This document shows, in pieces, positions 46,393 to 56,300 of a DNA stretch of 64,000 nt. A program made the translations under genes and the position numbers. Within the stretch, counting starts at the first letter, position 1. Every line of letters starts with the position of its first letter. The notes under the pieces are model-generated. The model saw only the letters and a program-made list of their open reading frames with translations. It was not told the DNA's origin and did not search any database. The DNA lies in NCBI RefSeq assembly GCF_963667405.1, contig NZ_OY763408.1, positions 124,001 to 188,000 on the forward strand, in the 5' to 3' direction. The DNA is from an uncultured Sphaerochaeta sp. Its GTDB lineage: Bacteria > Spirochaetota > Spirochaetia > Sphaerochaetales > Sphaerochaetaceae.

Positions 46393-47121
46393 CTACCTGG
46401 CTTGTGCAGGAATAACGAGCTGTTCCACCTTGTCTATCACGATATACAGCAGAAGACCCAGCAGGCTGAGCAGTACGATTCCTGCATACATGCCCACGTA
46501 GTTGGCCATCACCCAGTTGTTCATGATGGTGTAGCCCAGACCATAGGTGGAAGCATAGGTCTCACTGACGAAGAGCACCGAAAGGGAGATGCCGACGGTG
46601 ATGCGCAGCGATGAGAAGATCCTGGGCAGAATGGACGGCCAGACAATATCCGACAGGACTTGCCTGGACGTAAGATGGTAGGCTTTCGCCAGCTCAAGAT
46701 ACTGGAAGGGTATCTCCTTGACCCCATCGCGGATTGTGAGCGTGGCAGGGAAGAAGATGATGACCGCGATGAGGATGATCTTGGAAAGGTCCCCGATGCC
46801 GAACAACACCATGAAAACCGGAAGAAAGGCGATCTTTGGCAGAGGGTAGAGCAGATAGAGGGTGGGCGAAAGGATTCGGTCGAGGCGCTTCAAATGCCCG
46901 ATGGCCAAACCGGAAGGGATGGCAAACAACAGGGCAAGCATCGTCCCGGTCAGGATACGGTAGAGGGAGAAGAGCAGATGCAGGTACATGTTTGCTGAAA
47001 GGATGCCCTTCAGAAGGTGGGCAAAGACCACATGGGGATAGGGAATGATGGGCCCAGCGATCAAGAGTGCAAGTGCATACCAGAAGAGCAACACTACCAG
47101 GAAACCTCTGAGGTATCTCAT
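46393..47121 (-). CDS. ABC transporter permease (SsuC/TauC/ThiX type)
   Basis: A 242-residue inner-membrane subunit with about six helices. The ATPase contact loop fits KEIPFQYLELAKAYHLTSRQVLSDIVWPSILP, and LLYPLPKIAFLPVFMVLFGIG is characteristic of the nitrate/sulfonate/taurine permease family. It is the last gene of a three-gene importer operon and overlaps the ATPase gene by four bases. Confidence 0.87.
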   Translation of the reverse strand: MRYLRGFLVVLLFWYALALLIAGPIIPYPHVVFAHLLKGILSANMYLHLLFSLYRILTGTMLALLFAIPSGLAIGHLKRLDRILSPTLYLLYPLPKIAFLPVFMVLFGIGDLSKIILIAVIIFFPATLTIRDGVKEIPFQYLELAKAYHLTSRQVLSDIVWPSILPRIFSSLRITVGISLSVLFVSETYASTYGLGYTIMNNWVMANYVGMYAGIVLLSLLGLLLYIVIDKVEQLVIPAQAR

Positions 47122-47813
47122 AGGGAGCCTCCCAGCTGCAGACGCAACTCCTTTTCCAGGGAGAACGCATCGGTGTTGCTTCTGATGTCCTCATCCTTGT
47201 GATAGGGGTTGGTTGTCTCGTAGGAAAGACCTTGGGGTGTCATCACAATGATGCGTTCTCCCATGAAGACCGCTTCCTTGATGCTGTGGGTCACCAGAAG
47301 CAAGGTGATGCCGTGCTGCTTCACATACCCCTTGATCTCGTCCTGCAGTCGCTCCCTCGTCTGTTCGTCAAGGCTGGCGAAAGGTTCGTCCAGCAACAGA
47401 AGCCCGGGTTTCCTGACCAAGCTCCGTGCCAATGCTACGCGTTGGCGCTCCCCACCGCTGAGTTCGGAGGGGTAGCTGTTCTTGCGATGGACAAGCCCTA
47501 CCAGGGCAAGCAACGCTTGTGCATACTCCCCGCTTTCAGCGCCAAGGCCGAGCATGACGTTCTCCTCTACCTTCTTCCAAGGCAGGAGACGATCTTGCTG
47601 GAACATCAGCGAGCAGTTTGTACTCCCTCCCTCAATGGTGATGGAGCCTTGGTGCAAGGGGAGCAGTCCTGCTATGGCATAAAGCAGGCTGGTCTTTCCG
47701 CATCCGCTCTTGCCCACGATGCTGATCATCTCGCCTCGGTTGGCTGCCAATGAGAAGTGGGAGAACGCAGTGTGTGCCCCATAGCACACCTGGGCATCGC
47801 GGATGGCGAGCAT
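47118..47813 (-). CDS. ABC transporter ATP-binding protein (SsuB/TauB type)
   Basis: A 231-residue ATPase. Walker A GKSGCGKTS near residue 34, the Q-loop FQQDRLLPW, signature LSGGERQRVALARSL, Walker B LLLLDEPFASLD and the switch THSIKEA are all intact. The ATG at 47813 overlaps the binding-protein stop by one base; a longer in-frame start would lie inside that gene. It powers uptake with the downstream permease. Confidence 0.9.
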   Translation of the reverse strand: MLAIRDAQVCYGAHTAFSHFSLAANRGEMISIVGKSGCGKTSLLYAIAGLLPLHQGSITIEGGSTNCSLMFQQDRLLPWKKVEENVMLGLGAESGEYAQALLALVGLVHRKNSYPSELSGGERQRVALARSLVRKPGLLLLDEPFASLDEQTRERLQDEIKGYVKQHGITLLLVTHSIKEAVFMGERIIVMTPQGLSYETTNPYHKDEDIRSNTDAFSLEKELRLQLGGSL

Positions 47814-48730
47814 CAGAGGCCTTCGGTGAAACTCCGGCCAAAAAAGCTCTCTGTGCCGAAGGCATAGGTCTGCTTGGTGACCGAAGCGGTCCAATCCATG
47901 ATCTGCCTGACAAACTCGTCGCTGGGTAGCCGGGGTGCATGATAGGTGGGCAGCTGGATGAGGCTTTCAGCCTCAGCTGGGATGTTGGGAATGTGCTGCA
48001 TGATCATGGAGCGGGCAAGACTGGGATCCTGTTCAATGTCCTTCACCGCCTGTGCGTAGGCACGATGGAAGGCGGTGAGGGCCTCCTGCTTCTCCTGCAC
48101 TGCTGTTTCGGTGAAGGCGATGATGTTCAGGCTCTCTTGCGGAATCCCGGGGAAAAAGACCTTCTTCAGTCCTCTCATTGCCCCCACCGAGGCGAACGGC
48201 TCGGGGAAGATGCCTGCATCGAGCTGGCCGGAAGCCACTGCCTCAAGCCGTGCAGGAATTTCGTTGATGTATACCTTTTCCAGGCTGTGGTCTGCACCCA
48301 GATACTGCTCCACGAGGTAGTTGGTGACGCTGATCTCCATCGTACCCACCGATAGCGTTGGGCTGGTGAGTATCTCGCTCTTGGCAAGGAGGGGGAAGTC
48401 CCCATCGGTGGAAAGCGTGCCGACCAACTTGAAGTCACTGGCGCTTTGGGTGATGAGGGCGACCAGGTCGGTCATCGCCCCATCCACCTGTCCTGTCTGC
48501 AGGGCTGTCTGGCGGTTCTGTCCGTTGGTGAAGAGAATCAACTGGGCGTCGACTCCCTGCTCGGTGAAATATCCCTTTTCAAGGGCAAGATAGAAGGGTG
48601 CTGCATCGACAGCACTCATCATTCCGACTTTCAGGATGGGAAGGGTTTCTGCAGTCTCGGTTTTCTTGCAGCTGCCGAAAAGAAGAAGCAGGAGTGAAAG
48701 GAGCAGGGAAACAAGCAATCTTTTGCGCAT
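47813..48730 (-). CDS. ABC transporter binding lipoprotein (NMT1/THI5-like)
   Basis: A 305-residue lipoprotein with a Leu-rich signal and lipobox LFGSC (Cys near residue 21). The mature start ILKVGMMSAVDAAPFYLALE and GYFTEQGVDAQLILF are typical of NMT1/SsuA-like proteins, which bind pyrimidine precursors, sulfonates or nitrate. IFPEPFASVGA near residue 175 is the second-lobe motif. The ligand cannot be told from sequence; no riboswitch was seen upstream, which does not help a thiamine assignment. First gene of the importer operon. Confidence 0.85.
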   Translation of the reverse strand: MRKRLLVSLLLSLLLLLFGSCKKTETAETLPILKVGMMSAVDAAPFYLALEKGYFTEQGVDAQLILFTNGQNRQTALQTGQVDGAMTDLVALITQSASDFKLVGTLSTDGDFPLLAKSEILTSPTLSVGTMEISVTNYLVEQYLGADHSLEKVYINEIPARLEAVASGQLDAGIFPEPFASVGAMRGLKKVFFPGIPQESLNIIAFTETAVQEKQEALTAFHRAYAQAVKDIEQDPSLARSMIMQHIPNIPAEAESLIQLPTYHAPRLPSDEFVRQIMDWTASVTKQTYAFGTESFFGRSFTEGL

Positions 48731-48784
48731 AAGAGCCTCACAGTAGGGGAATCGTCCTACTGTACCATGGCTTGGGCAAAGGCT

Positions 48785-49381
48785 TCAATGCAATGTGCGA
48801 GGGGAGTTTTGCGAACGTTCCGCACGCATGGAAGAGACAGCCTCACTGAGCATGCTGAAATTCTGTTCAACTCCTTCACTGTCCGCTGTGTAGCTCCTCG
48901 TTTGCTCTGATCTGATGCCGATAGCGGAAGCTTGGGCGATGACATCGAGTCCGGCTCCGAGAAAGAGAAACTCCCATCCGCCTTCGGCTTGCCGCTTTTC
49001 GATCATACGCCTGACCTGTGCGAGGCTGTACTCGGTGCTGGAGTTCTCTTGGCCATCGGTGATGATGACCACCAGGACTTTCTCCGTTCTTTCTTGTTGG
49101 ACGTTGCTTGCCAGCGTCCTTCCGATGGCATCGAGGAGGGCGGTGGAGCCTCCCACCTGATAGGTTTCTTCGGTCAGGTCCTCCACCTGGTGGATATCCA
49201 CCCGCTGGTGGAGCACTTCGCAGCTATCGCTGAACAGCACCGTGGTGAGAAGGCAAGCAGAGTCCAAGGCCTTCTGCTTGGCAAGCAGGGCATTGAACCC
49301 TCCGATGGTATCGTGTTCCAGTCCGCACATCGACCCGCTCTTGTCAAGTATGAACATCAGCTGCGTTGAGATTTCGTTCAT
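48785..49381 (-). CDS. VWA domain protein
   Basis: A 198-residue von Willebrand A protein without signal peptide. The metal site is intact: DKSGSM near residue 13, the Thr in GGSTAL near 78 and ITDGQE near 108. Cytoplasmic stand-alone VWA proteins usually serve as metal-dependent interaction partners. It is the last gene of a run transcribed with the macro-domain and methyltransferase genes, 75 bases after the former. Its role is unknown. Confidence 0.82.
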   Translation of the reverse strand: MNEISTQLMFILDKSGSMCGLEHDTIGGFNALLAKQKALDSACLLTTVLFSDSCEVLHQRVDIHQVEDLTEETYQVGGSTALLDAIGRTLASNVQQERTEKVLVVIITDGQENSSTEYSLAQVRRMIEKRQAEGGWEFLFLGAGLDVIAQASAIGIRSEQTRSYTADSEGVEQNFSMLSEAVSSMRAERSQNSPRTLH

Positions 49382-49455
49382 TGTGGCATCCTCCCTTGGT
49401 ATAGGTTTGGAATACCACGCTCCCTGTCTTTCCAGGTCGCTTGGGAAGCGACATT

Positions 49456-50391
49456 TCAGCTTCCCAGCAGCGGTTGGTTGTACGTGAACAGCACCTCATT
49501 GATCTCAAAGACGTCATACACTTCCTTGGATAGGAAGAAGGTGATGATGCGGTCGAAAGTGGCGGCAGGACTGAGGGCGTAGCCGGCACAGGCGAGCAAC
49601 ATGTCTGTGGCTTCGAGATCAAGCTCAAGCCCGCATGCAAGTGCCAGAATGGTTCGCTTGCTGGGAAGATACCCGTTTCCGCTTCTGATCTTTGAGAAAA
49701 GCCTCCTGTCGAGGTTGGCCCGCTTATACACCTCAACTTCCGTTTTTCCCTGCTCCTTGATGAGTGCAAGCAGCAGTTCATCGAAGCTTTGCCTCTGATG
49801 GTGCAACAGCGCTTCCAGTTCCGGGTATGCCTCCTCGCACCGGATTGCACACAGCACTTCCACTGGCATCTCATGCTCCAGATACTGTTTCAGCGAAGCA
49901 AGATGCTCTTGCTTGGCAACCAGGGAGGCGCGATTGTACAAGACCAGATAGACCAGCAACTCCTCCTGCTTGAGAAAATCGGCGATGGCCAATCGGGCCA
50001 CTTCAAGCGCTTCTTCCCTGGGATAGCCATAGATCCCGCTTGAGATGAGGGGAAATGCAATGCTTTCATACCCCGCTTGCAGGGCAAGATGCAGACTGTT
50101 TTGGTAACACTGTGTGAGGTTCTCCCGCTCCTGATGCTTGCCGTCCCGATAGAGGGGACCTGCAGTGTGGATCACTGCCTTGCAGGGCAGGGCAAAGCCC
50201 GCTGTCATGACCGCTTCAGATGGGGCGATTGGGGCCAAGGCCGCGCAGGCTTCTTGCATCAAGGCTGCTCCTGCTGCCTTGAAGATGGCCCCACAAACTC
50301 CCCCTCCCATGAGAAGGGAGGTATTCGCAGCATTGACGATAACCTCAACCTCAAGTTTGGTGATGTCCCCTTCGACCAAAAGAAATGGCAT
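49456..50391 (-). CDS. Macro domain protein with C-terminal helix-turn-helix-like region
   Basis: A 311-residue protein. Residues 1-170 are a macro domain: VEGDITKLEVEVIVNAANTS, LMGGGVCGAIFKAAG and FPLISSGIYGYPREEA bind ADP-ribose or its derivatives and often hydrolyse them. The C-terminal part has VYKRANLDRRLFSKIRSG and PSKRTILALACGLELD, the pattern of a Cro/XRE helix-turn-helix. The fusion suggests a regulator or a nucleic-acid-targeted hydrolase. AAGGAGG precedes the ATG. It lies between methyltransferase and VWA genes in one direction. Confidence 0.85.
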   Translation of the reverse strand: MPFLLVEGDITKLEVEVIVNAANTSLLMGGGVCGAIFKAAGAALMQEACAALAPIAPSEAVMTAGFALPCKAVIHTAGPLYRDGKHQERENLTQCYQNSLHLALQAGYESIAFPLISSGIYGYPREEALEVARLAIADFLKQEELLVYLVLYNRASLVAKQEHLASLKQYLEHEMPVEVLCAIRCEEAYPELEALLHHQRQSFDELLLALIKEQGKTEVEVYKRANLDRRLFSKIRSGNGYLPSKRTILALACGLELDLEATDMLLACAGYALSPAATFDRIITFFLSKEVYDVFEINEVLFTYNQPLLGS

Positions 50392-50407
50392 GGTCCCTCC
50401 TTGTCTA

Positions 50408-51652
50408 CTATGCCAAAAGCGGAGTCACGTCCTGCAGCATCCTATGCATCAGGCCACACAAGTGGGCGATCAGCAGGTCGGGATTGGAGAAGTCAGGAAA
50501 AGATGGGTTCTGGCAACGTACAATGGCATCCTCACCTTTTGCCTCCTCCACCAACTCGTAAGGGGATGGGAGCTTTCCCCGTATCTGTTCCCGTACGTGT
50601 GCTTGGATGGAACGGTTGCGTCCTGCAAGCCACAGTTCGAAGGTTCCTCTGTCATGAAGATAAACCAGGGCAAGCTTGAGCTGGTGCTTTTTGAGACTGG
50701 GCGGGGTGATGGCGACATAGCTCATATCGAGATAGCCTGGATAGAGGGCGCTTACCTCGGAGTGGGGGAGTTGTTTCTGCATCTCCTTGCCGCAAGCAGT
50801 GAGGGTTTGGAGGATCAGCTTGTAGGCTTGTGAGAGGGGCGCCTTGCACGCCTGCGTGCAGAGGTTCACCAAGGTGCCTGGGGTAAGGCTCTTTCTGGCA
50901 ACCACAAGCATCTCAAAATCCTTTTGGGTGAGTGCATGGTCCCTGCTGAAAGCGCCGAGATGGGAGCCGAAGAACTCAACAGTGGTGAATCCGAGGCCCG
51001 TCAGCAACGTCCTGATCTCCGGTGGCAGGTAGTATCGTTCGCTGGATGTGATGGTGTGCTCATTCCCATCATCATCGGTGAAGGTGGTGGTGTTGTGGTC
51101 ACGCAGGGTCAACAGGTCAAAGCCGGTGCTGGTACATGTCGAACCTTCTTCTGATTTGGCATCCGCATAGAATGCATTCAGGTTCTGGGAGAGGGGAAAA
51201 AGACCGTTGAGGGTGGTGAGTACCAAAAGAGCGGTATCTTTCAATGCCCGAGCGATGGATTGGAGGATGGCAGCATTCTCCTCATCGCTTTCCATGAGGC
51301 AGAAGCCCCCTTCACAGAGCATGATGGCAGCATCGAACTCGTTCTGGAACGGGAGGTCTCTTGCATCAGCTTGGAGAAAGCTGATGTCCAAATGCTCCTG
51401 TGCGGCATGCCTGCGTGCAAGCTCCAGCTGGTTTTCGGACAGGTCGATGCCGGTTACCCGGTAGCCGCGCTTGGTCAGCTCGATGGTGTGCCTGCCTGTT
51501 CCGCATCCTACATCAAGGATGGAAAGGCTCTTGTTGTAGCCCAGTTCCTGTTCCAGGAAATCGCATTCACCTACCGTTCCCTGGGTGAAGGGCTCATTTT
51601 CATACGAGTGCGCATAGTTTTTGAACAGTTGTACATACCAAGGATCACTCAT
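50408..51652 (-). CDS. SAM-dependent methyltransferase with C-terminal domain
   Basis: A 414-residue protein. The first 240 residues are a class I methyltransferase: LSILDVGCGTGRHTIEL, VTGIDLSENQLELA and FDAAIMLCEGGFCLM. The last 170 residues (LYPGYLDMSYVAITPP, LKLALVYLHDRGTFELWLAG) are a separate domain, perhaps DUF7000-like. The substrate is unknown. I use the ATG at 51652; a TTG at 51694, abutting the previous stop codon, is an alternative start that would couple translation. It follows the HD-GYP regulator gene. Confidence 0.8.
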   Translation of the reverse strand: MSDPWYVQLFKNYAHSYENEPFTQGTVGECDFLEQELGYNKSLSILDVGCGTGRHTIELTKRGYRVTGIDLSENQLELARRHAAQEHLDISFLQADARDLPFQNEFDAAIMLCEGGFCLMESDEENAAILQSIARALKDTALLVLTTLNGLFPLSQNLNAFYADAKSEEGSTCTSTGFDLLTLRDHNTTTFTDDDGNEHTITSSERYYLPPEIRTLLTGLGFTTVEFFGSHLGAFSRDHALTQKDFEMLVVARKSLTPGTLVNLCTQACKAPLSQAYKLILQTLTACGKEMQKQLPHSEVSALYPGYLDMSYVAITPPSLKKHQLKLALVYLHDRGTFELWLAGRNRSIQAHVREQIRGKLPSPYELVEEAKGEDAIVRCQNPSFPDFSNPDLLIAHLCGLMHRMLQDVTPLLA

Positions 51653-51694
51653 AGGGACAGTGTTGCCTGTTGCATCCCGTTTGTACAGATGCAA

Positions 51695-52720
51695 TCAGAG
51701 GGTGTACAGCTCTTTTTCGATGAAAAAGTTCACCAGATCAGCATCGAACTGTGTTCCTGAGTAGAATTTCAGTTCCTCGATGGCAAGCTCGGTTGGGAGG
51801 GCCTCGCGGTAAGCACGGCTGCTGGTCATGGCATCGAAAGCGTCCGCAAGACTGACGATGCGCACTTCCAGGGGAATCTGCTCCCCTTTCAGGCCATCGG
51901 GGTAGCCAAGGCCATCGATGCGTTCATGATGACTGCGTACGATGGGAAGGTAGGGTTGGAAGGAAGGGAGGTGCCGCACAATGCGTTCTCCAGCTGCCGG
52001 ATGCCCCTTTATCACCTCATACTCCTCTTTGGTGAGGGAGCTGTCCTTGTTCAGGATTTCCTCAGGAACGCTGATCTTGCCGATATCATGCAACAGCGAG
52101 CCACCTTCGACAACAGAGAGTGCTTCCTTGCCCAGGCCTACGGCCTTGCCCAAGGCGACTGCAACGTCGCGAACACGGCTGCAATGTCCCTTGGTATAGG
52201 AGTCTTTCTGCTCGATGGTCTCGCTGAACGCCTCCAGGGTAGCCATCGTGGTACTCTTGAGCGCAGTAAGCGTCTGTTGCAGTTCCAGTTCCAACTGGTG
52301 CTGTTGCTCCTGGTTCCTCTGATTTTCCAAGAGTAAGAGTTTTTGCTCCTGCGCCTTGTCCAGCACCCGCTTTACACAGGAAAGCAGGGTATCGCGGTGC
52401 ACCGGCTTGGAAAGGTAGTCGGTAGCCCCGAGGCGGATTGCCTTCATGCCGGTATCCAGGTCGTTGAAGGCCGTGAGCATGACCACCGGAAGGTGAGGAT
52501 AGCTGAGGCGAAGCATGTCCAAAAGCTCAAAGCCGGAGAATCCCGGCATCTTGATATCCAGCAGCAACAGGTCCACTGTTTCCGCCTTGGAACGAAGAAG
52601 GGCCAGAAGTTCATGTCCGTTTTCACAGGCAGTTACCTCATAGCCCTCTTTTCTCAGCATGATCTGTAGGATTTTTCGGATTGCAGGATCATCATCGGTT
52701 GTTACAATATGTTTAGTCAT
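51695..52720 (-). CDS. HD-GYP response regulator
   Basis: A 341-residue two-domain protein. The receiver has TTDDDPA, the Asp in LLLLDIKMPG near residue 53 and the Lys in YLSKPVH near 104. A coiled-coil linker (130-165) leads to the HD-GYP phosphodiesterase with GGSLLHDIGKISVP and HHERIDGLGYPDGLKGE, all metal and GYP residues intact. It should cleave cyclic di-GMP when phosphorylated. The probable kinase is the divergent gene at 53318. The ATG at 52720 is preferred over 52729, which sits on the GGAG site. It works against the cyclase half of the protein at 21702. Confidence 0.9.
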   Translation of the reverse strand: MTKHIVTTDDDPAIRKILQIMLRKEGYEVTACENGHELLALLRSKAETVDLLLLDIKMPGFSGFELLDMLRLSYPHLPVVMLTAFNDLDTGMKAIRLGATDYLSKPVHRDTLLSCVKRVLDKAQEQKLLLLENQRNQEQQHQLELELQQTLTALKSTTMATLEAFSETIEQKDSYTKGHCSRVRDVAVALGKAVGLGKEALSVVEGGSLLHDIGKISVPEEILNKDSSLTKEEYEVIKGHPAAGERIVRHLPSFQPYLPIVRSHHERIDGLGYPDGLKGEQIPLEVRIVSLADAFDAMTSSRAYREALPTELAIEELKFYSGTQFDADLVNFFIEKELYTL

Positions 52721-52739
52721 CTCGTGCATCTCCGTATCA

Positions 52740-53258
52740 TCAGCCCCGGAAGGGATTCAGAAAAGGGGTGGTTATTCTATACTCCTCATAGGAGGGGAAG
52801 AGCTTGGGAAACAACAGCTTGTCTTCCCAAAGTACCAACAGGAAGTTGCTCAATACATATCCAGCCACAACCAAGGTAATGGGAGCATACCAGAAATAGA
52901 GAGCTGCACACAAGCTGAAAGTGGAATGCCAGAGAAATCCTGGGTGTCTGCAGAGGCTGTAGGTGCCCTGTGTGTAGAGTGAGCCCGGGGTTTTGTTGCG
53001 CAGGGGAAACTCCAGCAAGACCGAGTAGATGAGCAGAAGCGCAAAGAGCACCATTCCCAGGATGAGAAGCCCCTGCAAGAGCGGGGTGTGCGGCGAAGCA
53101 TAGCTGCTGAACAGGAAAATGAAGGGGAGTGCCGTCACGAAAAAGCCGACGTACAACACCCGACTGAGAGCTGTTTTCTTATACAGAAGAGCAATATCGT
53201 AGAGAGCAGCAAGAAAATACCCACTCACTCCCAAGAAAAAGAGTTTGATTAAGTTCAT
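52740..53258 (-). CDS. ICMT/PEMT-like membrane methyltransferase
   Basis: A 172-residue membrane protein with about five helices. The C-terminal third has the signature of isoprenylcysteine/phospholipid methyltransferases: GTYSLCRHPGFLWHS, then WEDKLLFPKLFPSYEEYR and TTPFLNPF. Such proteins methylate lipid-like substrates with SAM. It is first in the leftward operon with the HD-GYP regulator, 19 bases apart, and divergent from the kinase-acyltransferase gene, about 60 bases away. Confidence 0.75.
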   Translation of the reverse strand: MNLIKLFFLGVSGYFLAALYDIALLYKKTALSRVLYVGFFVTALPFIFLFSSYASPHTPLLQGLLILGMVLFALLLIYSVLLEFPLRNKTPGSLYTQGTYSLCRHPGFLWHSTFSLCAALYFWYAPITLVVAGYVLSNFLLVLWEDKLLFPKLFPSYEEYRITTPFLNPFRG

Positions 53259-53317
53259 AAAGTGGCTCTATACTAATACAAATTTTGTGTATTTGAAAGA
53301 AAAAAAGAGGAAGCCTC

Positions 53318-56300
53318 ATGATTATTGATGTCTCGACCATCATTCCGGCCGTTGCTTGTGTCTTGTACGTCTCGTTTGTTATATTTGGATTCCTCCAATA
53401 TCGCAAGGATCGGTTCTATTGGTCCTTTCAGCTGTATATGATTTTTGTCTCCATCTGGAGCTTCGGGTCACTGATGATGCATCTCAACAGTTCGATCCTG
53501 ACTCCGATTTTCTGGAACCGCATCATGCTCATCGGCCTGCTTTCCGTACCCTATGCCCTCTGCAGCTTTGTGGTGGACATCCTGGAGATGCAGCGAAAGC
53601 CCATCAAGGTGGTGATCAAGCTCAGTTATCTGCTCATCATCCCCCTGATGTACCTCAATTTCACCGGAAATATTGTCAATGAGGTGGGCTTCACCGAGGA
53701 TCTGGTGTTCTACTACCAACTTGCCCCTGGTGCGGTTTCCGCCTACTCCATGAGTTACGTCTATCTCATCTTCACCCTGCTCATGCTGCTCTTCGGGACC
53801 AAGAGGCGCGACAAGGAGAGTGTACAGAAGAATCTCATTTTGCCATTGATTGGTGTGATGATCATGCTGGTGGGCATTTTCATGAACGTCTTTCCCAACC
53901 TTGGCCGCTATCCGATCGATATCTTTGCCGCCACCATCAATGCCGTGCTGCTCTTTTACACTATCTACAAGTACAAGCTGATCAACTACAGCCGCCTCGG
54001 GCTTTCCATCATGTACTCCACCATCCTGGCCATCGCCGCCTCGGTCACCTATTTCCTGATCATCAATCTCATCCAGTTCTTCAATCCAAGTTTCGCCCCA
54101 GGCAATCTCTTCCAGCTCTCCTTCATCCTGGGTATCGTCACGGTCATCATCATCCATCCCCTGCGCAATCTCATCAGCTATGTGGTTGATGTCATCATCA
54201 TCCCCAAACGCCACCCCTACCAGACAACCATCAGGAACCTCAGCAAACGCCTGACCACCATCGTCAATCTCCATGAATTGGGCCAAGAGGTGGTGAAGAG
54301 CCTCAGCGTTGGGTTGAAAACCAACTGGGTAGTGTTCATCGCCAGGGGCATTGAGGAACCGGACTCCTACTTTTTGGTAGCCAACAACAGTTGCCCCACG
54401 GAGATCCGGGTAGGCGAGAAGATCAGCTTCGCATTTTCCGAGGAAGTGGAAGCCCGACTGCAACTGTGCAAGAAGGAGAACCTCTCAGCCATCATCCATG
54501 TGAATCCCGATGAGCCACGGCTTTCGGCTAGCGCCTACCTCCCTCCCTGTGATGTACTCATTCCCCTGGTGATCCGCAAACAGGTTGCCGGCTACATCGT
54601 CATTGGGTATGGGGATGGCAAGGCACTCATCAGCGAGATCGAACGCGAAGCTTTGGAAATTCTTGCTGCCCAGAGCAGTCTCTCGCTGGAGAACGCCCTC
54701 TCGTTCGAACAGCTCCGCATCCAAGGCGATGAGCTGACGATGAGCAAGAACAAGCTTGAAGCCATTTTCAATGGGATAGCCTCGCCGGTCTGCCTGATCG
54801 ACATCGACTACACCATCCAGGAAGCGAACACGGCGGCAGTCTCCTTCTTCGGCGAGCCGCGTGAACTCCTGATCGGCAGCAAGTGCTACCGCTCCTTCTT
54901 CGATCGAAGCCGACCCTGTACCTTCTGCCAAGGCTTGGATTGCATCCATACCGGTGTCTTGCAGGAGAATGAGGCGGATGTGGATGACAAGGTCTACTCC
55001 TTCCAGTTCCACTCCGTCCGGTCTGCAGACAAGACGAAGAGTGTCTTCATTGAGATCATCAACGACATCACCGAACAGAAGCACATGCAGGAGGAGCTGG
55101 TCCGCACGGAGAAGATGGCCGGCATCGGGACGTTGGCGGCAGGTATCGCCCATGAGCTGAACAATCCCTTGGCTGGTATCGTCGGAACTGCAGAGATCAT
55201 GCTCAGCGAACTGGAAGAAGACAGCATCCACCACGAGTATGTGCAGGACATCCTCTCGTACTCAAAGACGGCTAGCGATGTCATCAAGGAGCTTTCCATT
55301 TACAGTCGCAAGGAAGAGGTGAAGCACATGGAACAGGTGGAGCTGGTGAGGGTCCTGGAGTTCTCCCTCCGCCTGGCCCTGCGTGGCGTCGACTCACAGA
55401 ACATCCGTGTTGAGCGCAACTACCATGCCCTGCCCACCATCGAGGCGAACGAAGGGGAGCTCCAGCAGCTCTTCCTCAATCTCATCGTCAACGCCTTGCA
55501 GGCGATGGAAGGCAATGGAAAATTGACACTCACCTGTTTCGAGAAGGATGACTTCGTCCAGATCAAGGTTGCGGACACCGGCTGTGGCATTGCAGAAAAG
55601 TATATGAGCCAGATTTTCACTCCCTTCTTCACGACCAAGGCTCCGGGAAGCGGAACCGGTTTGGGCCTTTCCAACTGCTACAGCATCGTGGAGAAGATGG
55701 GTGGAAGGATCAGGGTGCGCAGCGAGGAGAACATCGGGTCTGAGTTCACCACCATTTTTCCCCTCAATGAGGAGGGCCGTGAAAGCATCCACTTTACCTT
55801 GGTGAACGACCAGAACGGCATGAATGATGTCTTCTTCATCCAGCGCAAGGTCCTTGTGGGGGAGAAGGGGTACCTTGAGGAGTCGATTCACCGCAAGGAG
55901 GATGAGAAAGCCATCCATATCCTTGCCTTCAAGGGATTGCACCCGGTCGGAACGGTCAGTCTGATGACCAGTGAGCGGTTCTGGCCGCTGCCCATCTCCA
56001 AGTATTTTGACATCAAGTCGGTGCTCAAGACCCGGCACTGTGCAGAGATCATCCGCCTCGCGGTCCTGCCTGAGATGCGCAACACCTCGGCTTCCATCGG
56101 CCTGATCATCCTCATCTTCCTCCTTGCCCGGGCAACGGGTGTTGAGGAGCTGATCATCGATGTCTTTGCCGATGATACCAAGACCATCAAGCTGTACAAG
56201 AAGTTCGGTTTCGTGGAAGTGGGGAGCTACAGCTCTCCCTCCCCGGTGACGGTTCTGGTGCTGCAAAGCAAGTCAACCTTGGAGAAGGACCGCAGTCAGC

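Noticed and set aside
53468..54463. Reverse open frame rich in Asp and His over the kinase gene
   Set aside because: Shadow of the membrane-helix codons of the kinase; not a metal-binding protein.
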